From assembly GCF_004349055.1 (NCBI RefSeq), contig NZ_SMKX01000101.1, positions 1 to 32,710 of the forward strand: a DNA stretch of 32,710 bases, written 5' to 3'. Below the pieces are notes generated by a model. The model worked only from the letters and a program-made list of their open reading frames with translations, was not told the origin of the DNA and did not search any database. A program made the position numbers and the translations under genes. Shown in pieces: positions 1-8,466 of the stretch; position 1 is the stretch's first letter, and the number at the start of each line of letters is the position of its first letter. This stretch comes from Kribbella antibiotica (GTDB taxonomy: Bacteria; Actinomycetota; Actinomycetes; Propionibacteriales; Kribbellaceae).

Positions 1-53
1 GGTAGGGGCTGGGGCCGTCGAGGGGGTAGGTGTCGGTCACGGACCCATGCTAC

Positions 54-81
54 GTTTAGGTCTAAACATTTAGGTCTAAAT
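54..81. promoter_or_regulatory. Two abutting 14-bp palindromic operators upstream of the SDR gene
   Basis: Seen directly: GTTTAGGTCTAAAC at 54-67 is followed without a gap by ATTTAGGTCTAAAT at 68-81. Each is an inverted repeat around a GT centre, and the outermost bases differ between copies but stay paired within each copy (G/C in the first, A/T in the second). That pattern fits a dimeric repressor binding twice on one face. The sites end 14 bases before the SDR start codon, so occupancy should block its transcription. The regulator is not in the window; a TetR, MarR or similar gene to the left is likely, by inference. Confidence 0.7.
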
Positions 82-95
82 GTGAGGATGGCGTG

Positions 96-803
96 ATGCG
101 GACAGTGCTGGTGACCGGGGGAGCGACGGGGATCGGACGGGCCACGGCGGAGCGGTTCCGGGCGGACGGCGACGAGGTGGTGATCACCGGCCGCCGGGCC
201 GAGGTGCTGGCGGAGGCGGCGGCTGAGATCGGGGCGCGCGGAGTGGTGTGCGACGCGACCGACCCGGGGCAGGTCGAGCGCTTGCTGGCCGAGCTGCCGG
301 ACAGGATCGACGTACTAGTCAACAATGCCGGCGGGAACACCGACTTCGGCAGCATGGAGGACAGCCTTCAGCAGGTGAAGGAGAACTGGCTGGCCAACCT
401 CGAGGCCAACCTGATCAGCGCCGTGCTCACCACGAGCGCACTCGCGCCGCGGCTGACCACTGCTGTCGTCAACCTGGGGTCGATCGCCGGGGCGCGCGGC
501 GCAGGCTCGTACGGCGCTTCCAAGGCGGCGCTGGCGATGTGGAACGCCGATGTCGCAGCCGAGCTCGGCCCGCGCGGCATCACGGCGAATGTCGTGGCGC
601 CGGGCTACACCGCGCAGACCGAGTTCTTCGGCGACCGGATGACGCCGGAGCGTCGTCAGACCTTGCTGGAGGCAACTTTCACGAAACGCGAGGGGCAGGT
701 CGCGGATATCGCATCCACCATCCACTTCCTCGCGTCGGCCGCAGCGCGCCACGTCACCGGCCAGGTTCTGCACGTCAACGGCGGCGCGCTCATCACTCGT
801 TAG
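96..803 (+). CDS. SDR family NAD(P)-dependent oxidoreductase
   Basis: A classical short-chain dehydrogenase/reductase of about 235 residues, the usual family length. Numbered from the GTG at 93, it shows the cofactor-binding TGGATGIG (8-15), the NNAG strand motif (77-80), the catalytic serine in NLGSIAG (S130) and the YxxxK pair (Y140, K144), then the PGYT segment and the C-terminal VTGQVLHVNGG strand. It is cytosolic and should oxidise or reduce an alcohol/carbonyl substrate with NAD(H) or NADP(H); the substrate cannot be read from sequence. ATG at 96 is preferred over the adjacent in-frame GTG at 93 because GAGG at 84-87 is then 8 bases away. Its 3' end overlaps the convergent permease gene by 4 bases. 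It is controlled by the tandem palindromes at 54-81 and is not obviously linked to the sugar genes. Confidence 0.93.
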   Translation: MRTVLVTGGATGIGRATAERFRADGDEVVITGRRAEVLAEAAAEIGARGVVCDATDPGQVERLLAELPDRIDVLVNNAGGNTDFGSMEDSLQQVKENWLANLEANLISAVLTTSALAPRLTTAVVNLGSIAGARGAGSYGASKAALAMWNADVAAELGPRGITANVVAPGYTAQTEFFGDRMTPERRQTLLEATFTKREGQVADIASTIHFLASAAARHVTGQVLHVNGGALITR

Positions 804-1657
804 TCCTTGAGGCCGGCGCCGATGTCCGCGCTCATGACGTACTTCTGGAAGACCAGGTAGAGCGCGACCAGCGGGATCATCGAGAGCACCGAGGCGCCCA
901 GCAGAACCGACCAGTTCACGTTCTCGGCGCCGACGATGGTCGCGACGCCGATCTGCAGGGTGTACTTGCTCGGCTCGTTCAGGACGACCAGCGGCCAGAT
1001 GTAGTCGTTCCAGCGCCACTGGAACGAGAAGATCGCCAGTGTCAGCATGATCGGCCGGGACAGCGGCAGCATGATCCGGAACAGTGTCTGCAACTCACTG
1101 GCCCCGTCGATACGGGCTGCCTCCAGCAGGTCGTTCGGCACGGTGAGGAAGAACTGGCGGAACATGAAGGTGCCGGTGGCCGTGATGACCGACGGTACGA
1201 CGACGGCCGCGAGACTGTTGTAGAGGCCGAGGTCGCGCACCACCAGGAACAGCGGCGCGAGGATGACCTCGCCGGGCAGCATCGTGGTCGCCAGGATGCA
1301 GATGGCGAAACCCTTGATCCACCAGTTGGTGTACTTGGCGAGTGCGTAGCCACAGGCGGCACTCGCCACGATCGTGAGTGCCGTGGCCGAGACGGCGACG
1401 ATGAGCGTGTTCACGAAGTAGTGCGCGACGTCGAAGCTCGTCCAGGCCTGCGTGAAGCCCTTGATGGTCGGATGCTTGGGGAAGATCGTCAGCGGATACG
1501 AGAACAGTTCACCGGCCGGCTTGAACGCGCTGAGCAGGAACCACAGCACCGGAACGCCGTACACGGCGACCAGGAGCCACATGAGTGCGGTCGCCCAGAT
1601 CTTCTTGGGGAGTTCGCCCGTCGCGGAGGTCGCTGTGGAGTTGGCGGTGGCGGCCAT
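800..1657 (-). CDS. Carbohydrate ABC transporter permease (MalG type, CUT1), locus A
   Basis: Inner-membrane permease of 285 residues with about six hydrophobic segments. The cytoplasmic EAA loop (EAARIDGA at 179-186, followed by RIMLPLSRP) docks the ATPase. The N-terminal tail and TM1 (about 20-45) followed by a large external loop are typical of MalG-type partners. It is the last gene of a three-gene importer operon; its ATG lies one base after the stop of the upstream MalF-type permease, with AAGGA about 8 bases before it. No ATPase is encoded in the operon, which is normal for actinobacterial CUT1 importers that share an MsiK-like ATPase. The substrate is probably an oligosaccharide related to the enzyme at 3975, inferred from position only. 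Confidence 0.93.
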   Translation of the reverse strand: MAATANSTATSATGELPKKIWATALMWLLVAVYGVPVLWFLLSAFKPAGELFSYPLTIFPKHPTIKGFTQAWTSFDVAHYFVNTLIVAVSATALTIVASAACGYALAKYTNWWIKGFAICILATTMLPGEVILAPLFLVVRDLGLYNSLAAVVVPSVITATGTFMFRQFFLTVPNDLLEAARIDGASELQTLFRIMLPLSRPIMLTLAIFSFQWRWNDYIWPLVVLNEPSKYTLQIGVATIVGAENVNWSVLLGASVLSMIPLVALYLVFQKYVMSADIGAGLKD

Positions 1658-1658
1658 G

Positions 1659-2549
1659 TCAGGAGTCCTTCCGCCGGTTGAGGGCGAGCTGTATCAGGGC
1701 GATCACCATCAGGATCAGCATCAGCACGAACGACGCCGCGCTCGCGTAGCCGATCTGGGCCCGCTGGAAGCCCTTGGTGTAGATGTACTGGACGACCAGG
1801 TTGTTCGCCGTCCCCGGGCCACCACCGTTGATGGCCTGGATCAGCGCGTACTCCTTCATCGAGCCGAGCACGCTCAGCAAGACGACGATGAACGTCGTCG
1901 GCGCGATCGCCGGCAGGGTGATGTGCCGGAACTTGGCCCACCCGCCGGCGCCGTCGAGCGACGCCGCCTCGTAGTACGCCGTCGGTACGTTCTTCAGCGC
2001 GGCCACGAACAGCAGCATGTTGAACGCCGTACCGCCCCAGGCCGCGGCCACGATGACGACCAGCATCGACAGATTCGCGTTCGACTGCCAGGGCACCTCG
2101 CTGCCGCCGAGCGAGGTGATCAGGTAGTTGACCAGCCCGAAGTTCTCGCCGAACATCCAGCGCCAGATGACGCCCGCGATGATCGGCGAGATGAGCCACG
2201 GCAGGAAGAAGATGACCCGCGCGACGGACTTGCCCTTGCTGTAGTTCGTGACGAGCAGGACCGCGGTGCTCAGGGACAGGAACAGCGTCAGCGGTACGAC
2301 GCCGGCCGTGAACACCAGGGTCCGGACCAGCGCCGCGTAGAACGCGTCGTCCTGCAACAGGCGCTGGTAGTTGTCCAGTCCGACGTACGGCGCGGTGCCG
2401 ATGCCGGTGTAACTCGTGAACGAGTACAGCAGGCCGGTCACCGCCGGCCAGACGAAGAACGTGATGAGCAGCAGCAGGTTGATCGAGATGAGCGCCAGCG
2501 GTGCTGCGGTGTAGCGGTTGAGGCGGCGTTGCGGCCAGAGTCGTCGCAC
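1659..2549 (-). CDS. Carbohydrate ABC transporter permease (MalF type, CUT1), locus A
   Basis: Permease of 296 residues, with TM1 at about 17-40 and the EAA loop EAASLDGA at 194-201 followed by FRHITLPAIAP. It forms the heterodimeric membrane channel with the permease at 800-1657. The chosen GTG start (2547-2549) lies 5 bases after the stop of the binding-protein gene, so translation is probably coupled; the ribosome binding site is weak. Nothing in the coding sequence is broken or unusual. Confidence 0.92.
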   Translation of the reverse strand: MRRLWPQRRLNRYTAAPLALISINLLLLITFFVWPAVTGLLYSFTSYTGIGTAPYVGLDNYQRLLQDDAFYAALVRTLVFTAGVVPLTLFLSLSTAVLLVTNYSKGKSVARVIFFLPWLISPIIAGVIWRWMFGENFGLVNYLITSLGGSEVPWQSNANLSMLVVIVAAAWGGTAFNMLLFVAALKNVPTAYYEAASLDGAGGWAKFRHITLPAIAPTTFIVVLLSVLGSMKEYALIQAINGGGPGTANNLVVQYIYTKGFQRAQIGYASAASFVLMLILMVIALIQLALNRRKDS

Positions 2550-2554
2550 CGGCG

Positions 2555-3832
2555 TCAGCCCAGCGAGGCGTTGAGGCCGTTGACGATGTTGTCGACCGTC
2601 TTCTGCACGTCTTGCTGACCGTTGACGAACTTCGCCAGCTCACCCTTGGTCGGGTCCTCACCGGCTTCCTTGCCCGCGAGCAGCAGTTTCGTCCCGGCGG
2701 CCTGGCCCGACGACGAGATCGGGTCGGCGAGCTCGATCTCCTTGGTGTAGAGCGTGTAGGCGTCGAGGGCGGCCTTGGACTTGAACGGGTACGTCAGCGT
2801 CAGACCGGACTCGACCGGCAGGTAGCCGTTCGACTGCGCCAGCTTGGTGTAGTTGTCGCGCTGGAATAGGAAGTCGACCCACTTCTTGGCCGCGGCCGCG
2901 GTGTCTTTGTTGTTGAAGGCAACGACCTTGCCACCGAGGTTGATGTCGGTGGCGTGCACCGGGCCCGGGGTCGGCGCGCTGGCCCACTCGAAGTTGGTGA
3001 TGCCCTCGGCGAAGTCCGGGACCTGCCAGACGCCGGAGAAGTACGCGACCACCTGGCCGCTCTTGAACAGCGCGTTCGGGTCGCCGCCCGAGGTCCAGAC
3101 CGACTTCGGCATCACCTTGTCGTCGTTCATCGCCTTGAACTTGGTCAGCGCGGCCACGGTCGCGGCGTCCGGCGTCTGGTACTTGTTGTCGGCGCCGAGC
3201 TGGAAGCCCTTGCCGCCGTTGTTGTAGATGAAGGCCCGGATCCGGGCGGCGGAGTTGTCATAGACCAGGTCGTACTTCGCACCGGTCGCGGTCCGCACCT
3301 TGGTCGCGGCCGCCAGGAACTCGTCCCAGGTCCACGTCTTGCTCGGATCAGCCGGTACGGCGACGCCGGCCTTGGTGAACAGGCTCTTGTTGATGAACAG
3401 GCCGGCCGCGGTGAGGTCGGACGGGATCGCGAGCACCTTGCCGTCCTGCTCGGTGACCAGGTCCTTACGGATCTTGTTGGTCTCGTTGTTCGCGGTCGCG
3501 CTCAGGTCCTGGAGCTGGTTGATCCACAGCGCGTCGAGCGAGGGGACGCTGGCGACGTCGGGCAGCGAGTTGGCCTGGGCCGACTGCCGCAGCTTGTCCT
3601 GGTAACCGTCGTACGGCTGGTTCACGACCTCGACGGTGATGCCTTCCTTGGCCTGGAACTCCTTGGCCAGGTCGGTGTAGCCCTGGATCTGAGCGGCCGT
3701 CGAGAGCCAGAACGTGATCTTCTTCGCACCGTCTGAGGCCGAGTCGTCGGAGCCGGAACCACAGGCGGTCAGTACCGCCGCGGTCGCCACCACTCCTGCC
3801 AGCCAGCGCCACCGCCGAAGGGAACCGGTCAT
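2555..3832 (-). CDS. Extracellular sugar-binding lipoprotein of an ABC importer, locus A
   Basis: Family 1 solute-binding protein of 425 residues. The start ATG (3830-3832) is chosen because AAGGAG (complement of 3840-3845) sits 7 bases upstream and because it gives a clean lipoprotein signal: basic LRRWRW, hydrophobic core, lipobox LTAC with the lipidated Cys24. A longer reading frame to 3892 would add 20 residues and run into the operator, so it is rejected. The mature part shows the usual segments of this family (TFWLSTAAQIQGY near the start, TWTWDEF, PFKSKAALDAY near the end). It delivers a carbohydrate to the two permeases downstream. Expression should be repressed by a LacI protein at 3888-3901, most simply the product of 5688-6701. 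Confidence 0.93.
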   Translation of the reverse strand: MTGSLRRWRWLAGVVATAAVLTACGSGSDDSASDGAKKITFWLSTAAQIQGYTDLAKEFQAKEGITVEVVNQPYDGYQDKLRQSAQANSLPDVASVPSLDALWINQLQDLSATANNETNKIRKDLVTEQDGKVLAIPSDLTAAGLFINKSLFTKAGVAVPADPSKTWTWDEFLAAATKVRTATGAKYDLVYDNSAARIRAFIYNNGGKGFQLGADNKYQTPDAATVAALTKFKAMNDDKVMPKSVWTSGGDPNALFKSGQVVAYFSGVWQVPDFAEGITNFEWASAPTPGPVHATDINLGGKVVAFNNKDTAAAAKKWVDFLFQRDNYTKLAQSNGYLPVESGLTLTYPFKSKAALDAYTLYTKEIELADPISSSGQAAGTKLLLAGKEAGEDPTKGELAKFVNGQQDVQKTVDNIVNGLNASLG

Positions 3833-3878
3833 CGTTTTTCTCCTTGTGTTCAACGCAGCCTGGGTAGGCGACGCTCGG

Positions 3879-3908
3879 ACGCTAGGAGGCAAGCGCTTAC
3901 CGCGTCAA
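3879..3908 (-). promoter_or_regulatory. Promoter of the locus A importer with LacI operator in its spacer
   Basis: Read on the minus strand, TTGACG (complement of 3903-3908) and TAGCGT (complement of 3879-3884) are separated by 18 bases and make a good sigma-70-type promoter. The near-perfect palindrome GGCAAGCGCTTACC (plus strand 3888-3901; one mismatch between arms) fills the spacer. The AAGCGCTT core is typical of LacI/GalR-family operators. A repressor bound here would occlude RNA polymerase. The transcript leader would be about 45 bases. Confidence 0.72.
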
Positions 3909-3917
3909 GGGCAAATG

Positions 3918-3933
3918 ATGTATCGATATACAT
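3918..3933. promoter_or_regulatory. Second palindrome in the divergent region of locus A
   Basis: ATGTATCGATATACAT has perfect 6-base arms (ATGTAT/ATACAT) around four bases. It lies between the importer promoter and the gene at 3975. It could be a second operator, possibly for a GntR-type regulator because GTAT/ATAC half-sites are common there, or an AT-rich part of the rightward promoter. Function not established. Confidence 0.4.
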
Positions 3934-3974
3934 TTAAGTCCTGACATAAGTCCCCTGAGCGTGAGGACAGTGCG

Positions 3975-5612
3975 GTGGACCAAGAATTCCTCGGATTGCT
4001 GACGGCCGCGAGCGAGGCGCAACTGGCGCGCACGCTGCCGGCTGGGACCGATCCCAGGCGGGTGGGCCGGGAGGTCCGGCGGCTGGTGGCCGGGTATGTG
4101 GGGGAGTCGAAGTACCGCGACGATCCGGCGATCCTCAAGCGGTTGCAGCAACTGTCCTCGGAGCTCGCGGAGCGGCAGCACGCGGACGGGACCTACGACA
4201 TCGGCAACCTGCACTCGCCGCCTGACACGGCCTTCCTGATCCAGGACCTGTGTGTGGTCTGGGAGTTGCTGGCGGGCAACGAGCCGGCGGCAACGGTTCG
4301 CTCGGTGGTCCACAAGATCCTGGAGAAGGCCGGCCCGGCGTTGGCGAGCGGTGGTGTGCACACCCCGAACCACCGATGGGAGGTGTCGGCGGCGCTTGCC
4401 CGGATCAACCACATTCTTCCCGACCAGCGGTACGTCGACCGGATCGACGAATGGCTGGCCGAGGGGATCGATGCGGGGCCGGACGGCATCTACAGCGAGC
4501 GGAGCGCGATCTACGCCGCCGCGGTGACGAATCCCTCGCTGCTGACCATCGCGTGGCTGCAGGGCCGACCCGAGCTGATCGACTTCGTCCGGCGCAATCT
4601 GGAAGCGACGCTGTACCTGCTGGAGCCGAACGGCGAGGTCGACGTGATCGCGTCCCGGCGGCAGGACCAGCTTCACATCCGCGAGGTCTCGGACTACCTC
4701 CTGCAGTTTCGGGAGCTCGCGCTGCTGGACGGCGACGGCAGATTCGCTGCTGTTGCGCGCGGCATCGAGCGTCGCGGCGACGGTGAACTGGGAGACTTCC
4801 TGGCCGAGGTTCTCGAACGCCCTGAGCTGGCAGCGCCGCTACCGCAGGCGACTGAGCCGCCGACGGAGTTCGTCCAAGAGTTTCCTTCGCAGGCGTCGGT
4901 GCGGATCCGGCGGGGGAGCCGGACGGCCACGATCTTCGGTGGGTCCGACGTGCCTGAGGTGGGGGCGATCGCCTCCGGCCTCTCGATCAACCCGACGTTC
5001 TTCAAGCTGCGTCAGGGGGACGCGATCCTCGACTCGGTCCGGCTCGCGCCACAGTTCTTCGGTACCGGGCACTTCCACAGCGAGTACCTGCGCCGATGGT
5101 CGCCGTCTGTTGTCGAGCTCGGTGCCGAGGTTGCGGCGCCGTACTACCAGCCGTTGCCGCCAGAACGCCGTACGGCGGACGGCCGGTACGCGCTGACGCC
5201 CGACGGCCGGTTCTATGCGGCGATGGACTTCGGTCAACGGTCGAAGGACTACCGGACACTGCGGACGGCGATCACCGTGGCCGAGGTCGAGAACGGATTC
5301 GATCTGACCTTCGAGCTGGCCGGATCCGAGGCGCCGTACGCGATTGAGCTGTGTTTCCGGCCAGGTGGGGTGCTGTCGGGCGTCGTGGCGATCGAGGGTT
5401 CCGACAACTACCAGTTGGAGTCTGGTATCGGCGTGTATGCCGTGGGCAACGACCGGATCGAGTTCGGTCCCGGTACGGGAACGGCGCGGGTCGCGATGGA
5501 TCCCGGCGAGCGGTATCGCATGCTCAACGGCTCGCTCATGCCCGACGGACTGCGCGTCTACCTGACCGGTTCCGCACCGTGTAGGCAGAGACTCGAGATC
5601 AGGACGGCGTAG
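3975..5612 (+). CDS. Putative cytoplasmic polysaccharide lyase-like protein (alpha toroid plus beta-sheet domain)
   Basis: A 545-residue protein without signal peptide or membrane segment. Residues about 1-290 are helical, with a pattern of an alpha/alpha toroid (segments such as DTAFLIQDLCVVWELLAG and the conserved-looking HTPNHRWEVSAALA). Residues about 300-545 are beta-rich (ASVRIRRGSRTATIFGG, GTGHFHSEYL, then many short strands). This order of domains is that of heparinase II/III-type and related polysaccharide lyases, and NHRW resembles the Asn/His part of their active sites. I do not recognise a precise family, so lyase activity is inference. The GTG start has GAGG at 3963-3966, 8 bases upstream. 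It diverges from the sugar importer and precedes a LacI gene by 75 bases, which suggests it cleaves the imported oligosaccharide in the cytosol. Confidence 0.8.
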   Translation: MDQEFLGLLTAASEAQLARTLPAGTDPRRVGREVRRLVAGYVGESKYRDDPAILKRLQQLSSELAERQHADGTYDIGNLHSPPDTAFLIQDLCVVWELLAGNEPAATVRSVVHKILEKAGPALASGGVHTPNHRWEVSAALARINHILPDQRYVDRIDEWLAEGIDAGPDGIYSERSAIYAAAVTNPSLLTIAWLQGRPELIDFVRRNLEATLYLLEPNGEVDVIASRRQDQLHIREVSDYLLQFRELALLDGDGRFAAVARGIERRGDGELGDFLAEVLERPELAAPLPQATEPPTEFVQEFPSQASVRIRRGSRTATIFGGSDVPEVGAIASGLSINPTFFKLRQGDAILDSVRLAPQFFGTGHFHSEYLRRWSPSVVELGAEVAAPYYQPLPPERRTADGRYALTPDGRFYAAMDFGQRSKDYRTLRTAITVAEVENGFDLTFELAGSEAPYAIELCFRPGGVLSGVVAIEGSDNYQLESGIGVYAVGNDRIEFGPGTGTARVAMDPGERYRMLNGSLMPDGLRVYLTGSAPCRQRLEIRTA

Positions 5613-5687
5613 CGGTCCTTGACCCCAGGGTTGTTACCGCGAACACTGGCCTCTTGATCCACGCACGCAGTGCTCAGGGGGTTCGGA

Positions 5688-6701
5688 TTGACCAGCGGTA
5701 GCCTTCCGGGGCGTCAAGCGAGCCTGACCGACGTCGCGGTCCTGGCCGGCGTCTCGCACATGACGGTCTCCCGGGTGGTCAACAAGACCGGCCCGGTGAG
5801 CGCGGCGACCCGGGCCAAGGTGCTCGCGGCAGTGGAGAAGCTGAGCTATCGGCCCAACTCGGCGGCGCGCGCTCTGGTGACCGGCAAGTCCGGCATTCTG
5901 GGCGTCGTCACGCTGGATTCGACCCTCTATGGCCCGGCCAGCACGCTCTACGGCATCGAGCACGCGGCCCGCGAAGCCGGCTATTCGGTCACGATCACCA
6001 GCGTCGGTACGCCGAACAGTTCGGCGATCGCGGAGGCGATCGAGACGCTGCGGCGGCTGGCGGTCGAGGGCATCGTGGTGATCGCCCCGCATGCGGCCGC
6101 GAGCAAGTCGCTCGAGGGTGCGCCACTCGATATCCCGCTGGTCGCAGTGGGCGGCGGTCAGGAAGCGCCGGTCCCGATGATCGCGGTCGATCAGGCCGAC
6201 GGTGCGCGCCGCGCCACGGAGCACCTGCTTGCCCTCGGGCACAAGACCGTCTGGCACGTGGCCGGGCCGGTCGACTGGCTCGAGGCTCAGGATCGTGAAA
6301 CGGCCTGGCGGCAGACGCTGAAGCGGCACCGGGTCAGGGCGCCGCGCATCATCCGCGGTGACTGGAGCTCGCGCTCCGGGTACGCCGCGGGTCAGGCGCT
6401 GGCTCGCGAGAAGGATCTGACCGCGGTGTTCGTGGCCAACGATCAAATGGCGCTCGGTCTGCTCCGCGCCTTCACCGAAGCGGGGATCGCGGTGCCGAAG
6501 GACGTGCATGTCGTCGGCTTCGACGACATCCCGGAAGCGGCCTACTTCAGTCCACCGCTGACCACGGTCCGGCAGGACTTCATCGAGGTCGGCCGGCGGA
6601 CGTTCCGCCAGCTGGCCGAGCAGATCGATGGTCGCGAGCCGGCTGCTCGCGACCTCGTGCCTGCTGAGTTGATCGTGCGGGAAAGTACCGGACCCAGATA
6701 A
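5688..6701 (+). CDS. LacI family transcriptional regulator, locus A
   Basis: LacI/GalR repressor of about 337 residues. An N-terminal helix-turn-helix (SLTDVAVLAGVSHMTVSRVVN) and hinge helix (PNSAARAL) precede a periplasmic-binding-protein-like effector domain ending in the family-typical VPAELIVREST. The recognition helix carries His-Met at the specificity positions. TTG at 5688 is preferred because AGGGGG lies 6 bases upstream (5676-5681); an alternative GTG at 5670 has no visible ribosome binding site. The most likely targets are the palindromes at 3888-3901 and perhaps 3918-3933, with an oligosaccharide from the importer as inducer. It ends 2 bases before the convergent gene's stop. Confidence 0.93.
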   Translation: MTSGSLPGRQASLTDVAVLAGVSHMTVSRVVNKTGPVSAATRAKVLAAVEKLSYRPNSAARALVTGKSGILGVVTLDSTLYGPASTLYGIEHAAREAGYSVTITSVGTPNSSAIAEAIETLRRLAVEGIVVIAPHAAASKSLEGAPLDIPLVAVGGGQEAPVPMIAVDQADGARRATEHLLALGHKTVWHVAGPVDWLEAQDRETAWRQTLKRHRVRAPRIIRGDWSSRSGYAAGQALAREKDLTAVFVANDQMALGLLRAFTEAGIAVPKDVHVVGFDDIPEAAYFSPPLTTVRQDFIEVGRRTFRQLAEQIDGREPAARDLVPAELIVRESTGPR

Positions 6702-6703
6702 CG

Positions 6704-8371
6704 TCACCGTCCCCGGAGGCCGACGAAGATCGGGTTCGCATAGAACCACAGATCTTCCCAGGGGTTGGAGTTCCCGAGCACGTCCATCACTGGTCCGGCG
6801 GGGTCGACAGAGGCGCCGTACGGACCGGGCGCGTTGCGTTTGCCGTCGGTGCCGCGCAGACGGAAGTAGCAGGGACCGTCGATCTTCAGGGTGTGGGACA
6901 GCGTCAAGGTGCCGGCGGTCTGCGTGACGTCCCATGACTTGATGACGCGGGCACCGGGCGCGGTCATGGTGTCGGGGTCGGTGACTGGGCCGGTCACGGT
7001 GCCCATGATGAGGTCGACCCGAGCGAGCTCAGGGTGAAGCTGGGCGTAGTTCCCGTCCTCGGTGAGATCGATGTCGATGGACAGCCGAACGGAGGACCCG
7101 CGCTTGACGTTCAGCCGCCCGCCCAGTGGCGCCTCTTCGCCGGTGCTGGCGGATCGCAGGCGGACGTCGAGACCGGAGATGAGATCGCCGTGGCAGGCCC
7201 AGATTCGGCCGGCCCGGATGGCATCCATCACCGGGCGATGTCCACGACCGGTCGCTCCGACCCAGGTCTTGGAGTAGGCGCCGGCCGGGAAGCCGCTGTA
7301 GGTGGTGACGGGCCGCCCCGCGCCGATCGGGTCCGGGAACTTCCCGGTGGTCATGAACGTGCGGCCGCTCTCGTCGTACGGCGTGTTGTCGTAAGAGCTC
7401 TGGTCGAGTGGGTCCACCGGGTTCCGCACCCAGTCGCCGCAGGCCTGATGGCCGTCGGAGCTGACCGTGATCCAGAACGGCTTGCCCTCCGCGAGCAGGC
7501 TGTCCCACACACCGCCGACGGTCGCCGTCATCCAGTCGAAGCCGCCGTGCGTTCGGTACGCCTCCTTCGGGAGGCCGGGGAACGAGTAGGTGCTGGGCGC
7601 GCTGTCGTACAGGCCGCGTCCACGTGCCATTCCGGGAGCGGGCACACCGGCAGCCTGGTGGCCGGGCGCGCCTTCCATGCCGAGGACGATGCCCGGAGCG
7701 GCGTCGCGCCAGGCGCGGAGCTCATGGGGTGAGTCGATGCCGAGTCGACACGGGTGGTTCGCCAGCACCAGCGCGTCCGGGATCCGTCCGTCCCGCACAC
7801 CGCGGTACAGGAACTTGATGGCTTCGATCGCCAGCGCTTCGTTCGCGGGCGTGCCGTCGCGGGTGTTGGTGACCCGGGCGTCGTACTTGCTCACGAACTG
7901 GTTCAGGAACTCGGCCTCATCCTTGCCGGGGGCAAGCATCAGGGTGGCGTGCTCGGCGCCGGGCACGTTCCACTCCATGCCGAGGAAAACCAGGATGTCC
8001 TCGAGGCTGGCCTTCCGGGCGGCCCGTACGTCGGCAGCCAGCATCGGCACGCTGTACGACGAGAAGGCCGCGTTGCCGTGATCCGTGATCACCATCCAGT
8101 CGAGCCCGTGATCGATCGCCCGCTGGACCTGGTCGTCGACCCGGAACATTGCGTCGTTGCTGTACTGGCTGTGCAGATGGTGGTCACCCGCCAGCCAGAG
8201 ATAGCCGCCGCGCCGGGGCCGGCCGGGACGGGCAAGTGGAGCCGCTGCTGCCGGCGTACCGAGCGTGGCCGCCGCGGCGACGCCTGCGCCCGTCAGGCCT
8301 GCGTTGCGCAGAAAACTCCTGCGTGGGCTACCGCCCGGAACATCGCTCATGGGTTCGTCGATCCCTTTCAT
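6704..8371 (-). CDS. Tat-exported CehA/McbA family PHP-type metallohydrolase
   Basis: A 555-residue exported protein. The N-terminus has a twin-arginine signal (SPRRSFLRN, then an alanine-rich hydrophobic core). The mature domain begins with the PHP motif GDHHLHSQYS (His65 and His67), followed by VITDHGN, a later ANHPCRLG and SSDGHQ, all expected metal ligands of CehA/McbA-type PHP hydrolases. The family cleaves phosphoester or related bonds; CehA itself acts on a carbamate, so the real bond is unknown. The C-terminal third is beta-rich. ATG 8371 is chosen for a weak AGG 5 bases upstream; GTG 8425 and ATG 8350 are alternatives that also keep the Tat signal. It diverges from the GH43 gene with a shared operator, so it probably acts on the same extracellular substrate. 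Confidence 0.87.
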   Translation of the reverse strand: MKGIDEPMSDVPGGSPRRSFLRNAGLTGAGVAAAATLGTPAAAAPLARPGRPRRGGYLWLAGDHHLHSQYSNDAMFRVDDQVQRAIDHGLDWMVITDHGNAAFSSYSVPMLAADVRAARKASLEDILVFLGMEWNVPGAEHATLMLAPGKDEAEFLNQFVSKYDARVTNTRDGTPANEALAIEAIKFLYRGVRDGRIPDALVLANHPCRLGIDSPHELRAWRDAAPGIVLGMEGAPGHQAAGVPAPGMARGRGLYDSAPSTYSFPGLPKEAYRTHGGFDWMTATVGGVWDSLLAEGKPFWITVSSDGHQACGDWVRNPVDPLDQSSYDNTPYDESGRTFMTTGKFPDPIGAGRPVTTYSGFPAGAYSKTWVGATGRGHRPVMDAIRAGRIWACHGDLISGLDVRLRSASTGEEAPLGGRLNVKRGSSVRLSIDIDLTEDGNYAQLHPELARVDLIMGTVTGPVTDPDTMTAPGARVIKSWDVTQTAGTLTLSHTLKIDGPCYFRLRGTDGKRNAPGPYGASVDPAGPVMDVLGNSNPWEDLWFYANPIFVGLRGR

Positions 8372-8436
8372 CGTGCCTGGCGGCGATGAATGTGAGGCCT
8401 TGACGTTGCCGGTCGACTCGGCCACAGTACGACCAC

Positions 8437-8450
8437 TGTTAACGTTAACA
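8437..8450. promoter_or_regulatory. Perfect LacI-type operator between PHP hydrolase and GH43 genes
   Basis: TGTTAACGTTAACA is a perfect 14-bp palindrome with a central CpG, the hallmark of LacI-family operators. It lies directly before the GH43 ribosome binding site and upstream of the PHP gene, so one site could control both. The same sequence with one change each occurs at 21041-21054 and 21076-21089 beside a LacI gene. Confidence 0.8.
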
Positions 8451-8466
8451 CCCTGGTGAGGTCGAC

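Noticed and set aside
1452..2618. 388-codon plus-strand frame across the permease genes
   Set aside because: Low-complexity antisense translation; permease EAA loops lie on the other strand.
5613..5687. A separate promoter for the LacI gene of locus A
   Set aside because: A TTGACC at 5619-5624 has no acceptable -10 at the right distance; read-through from 3975 is as likely.
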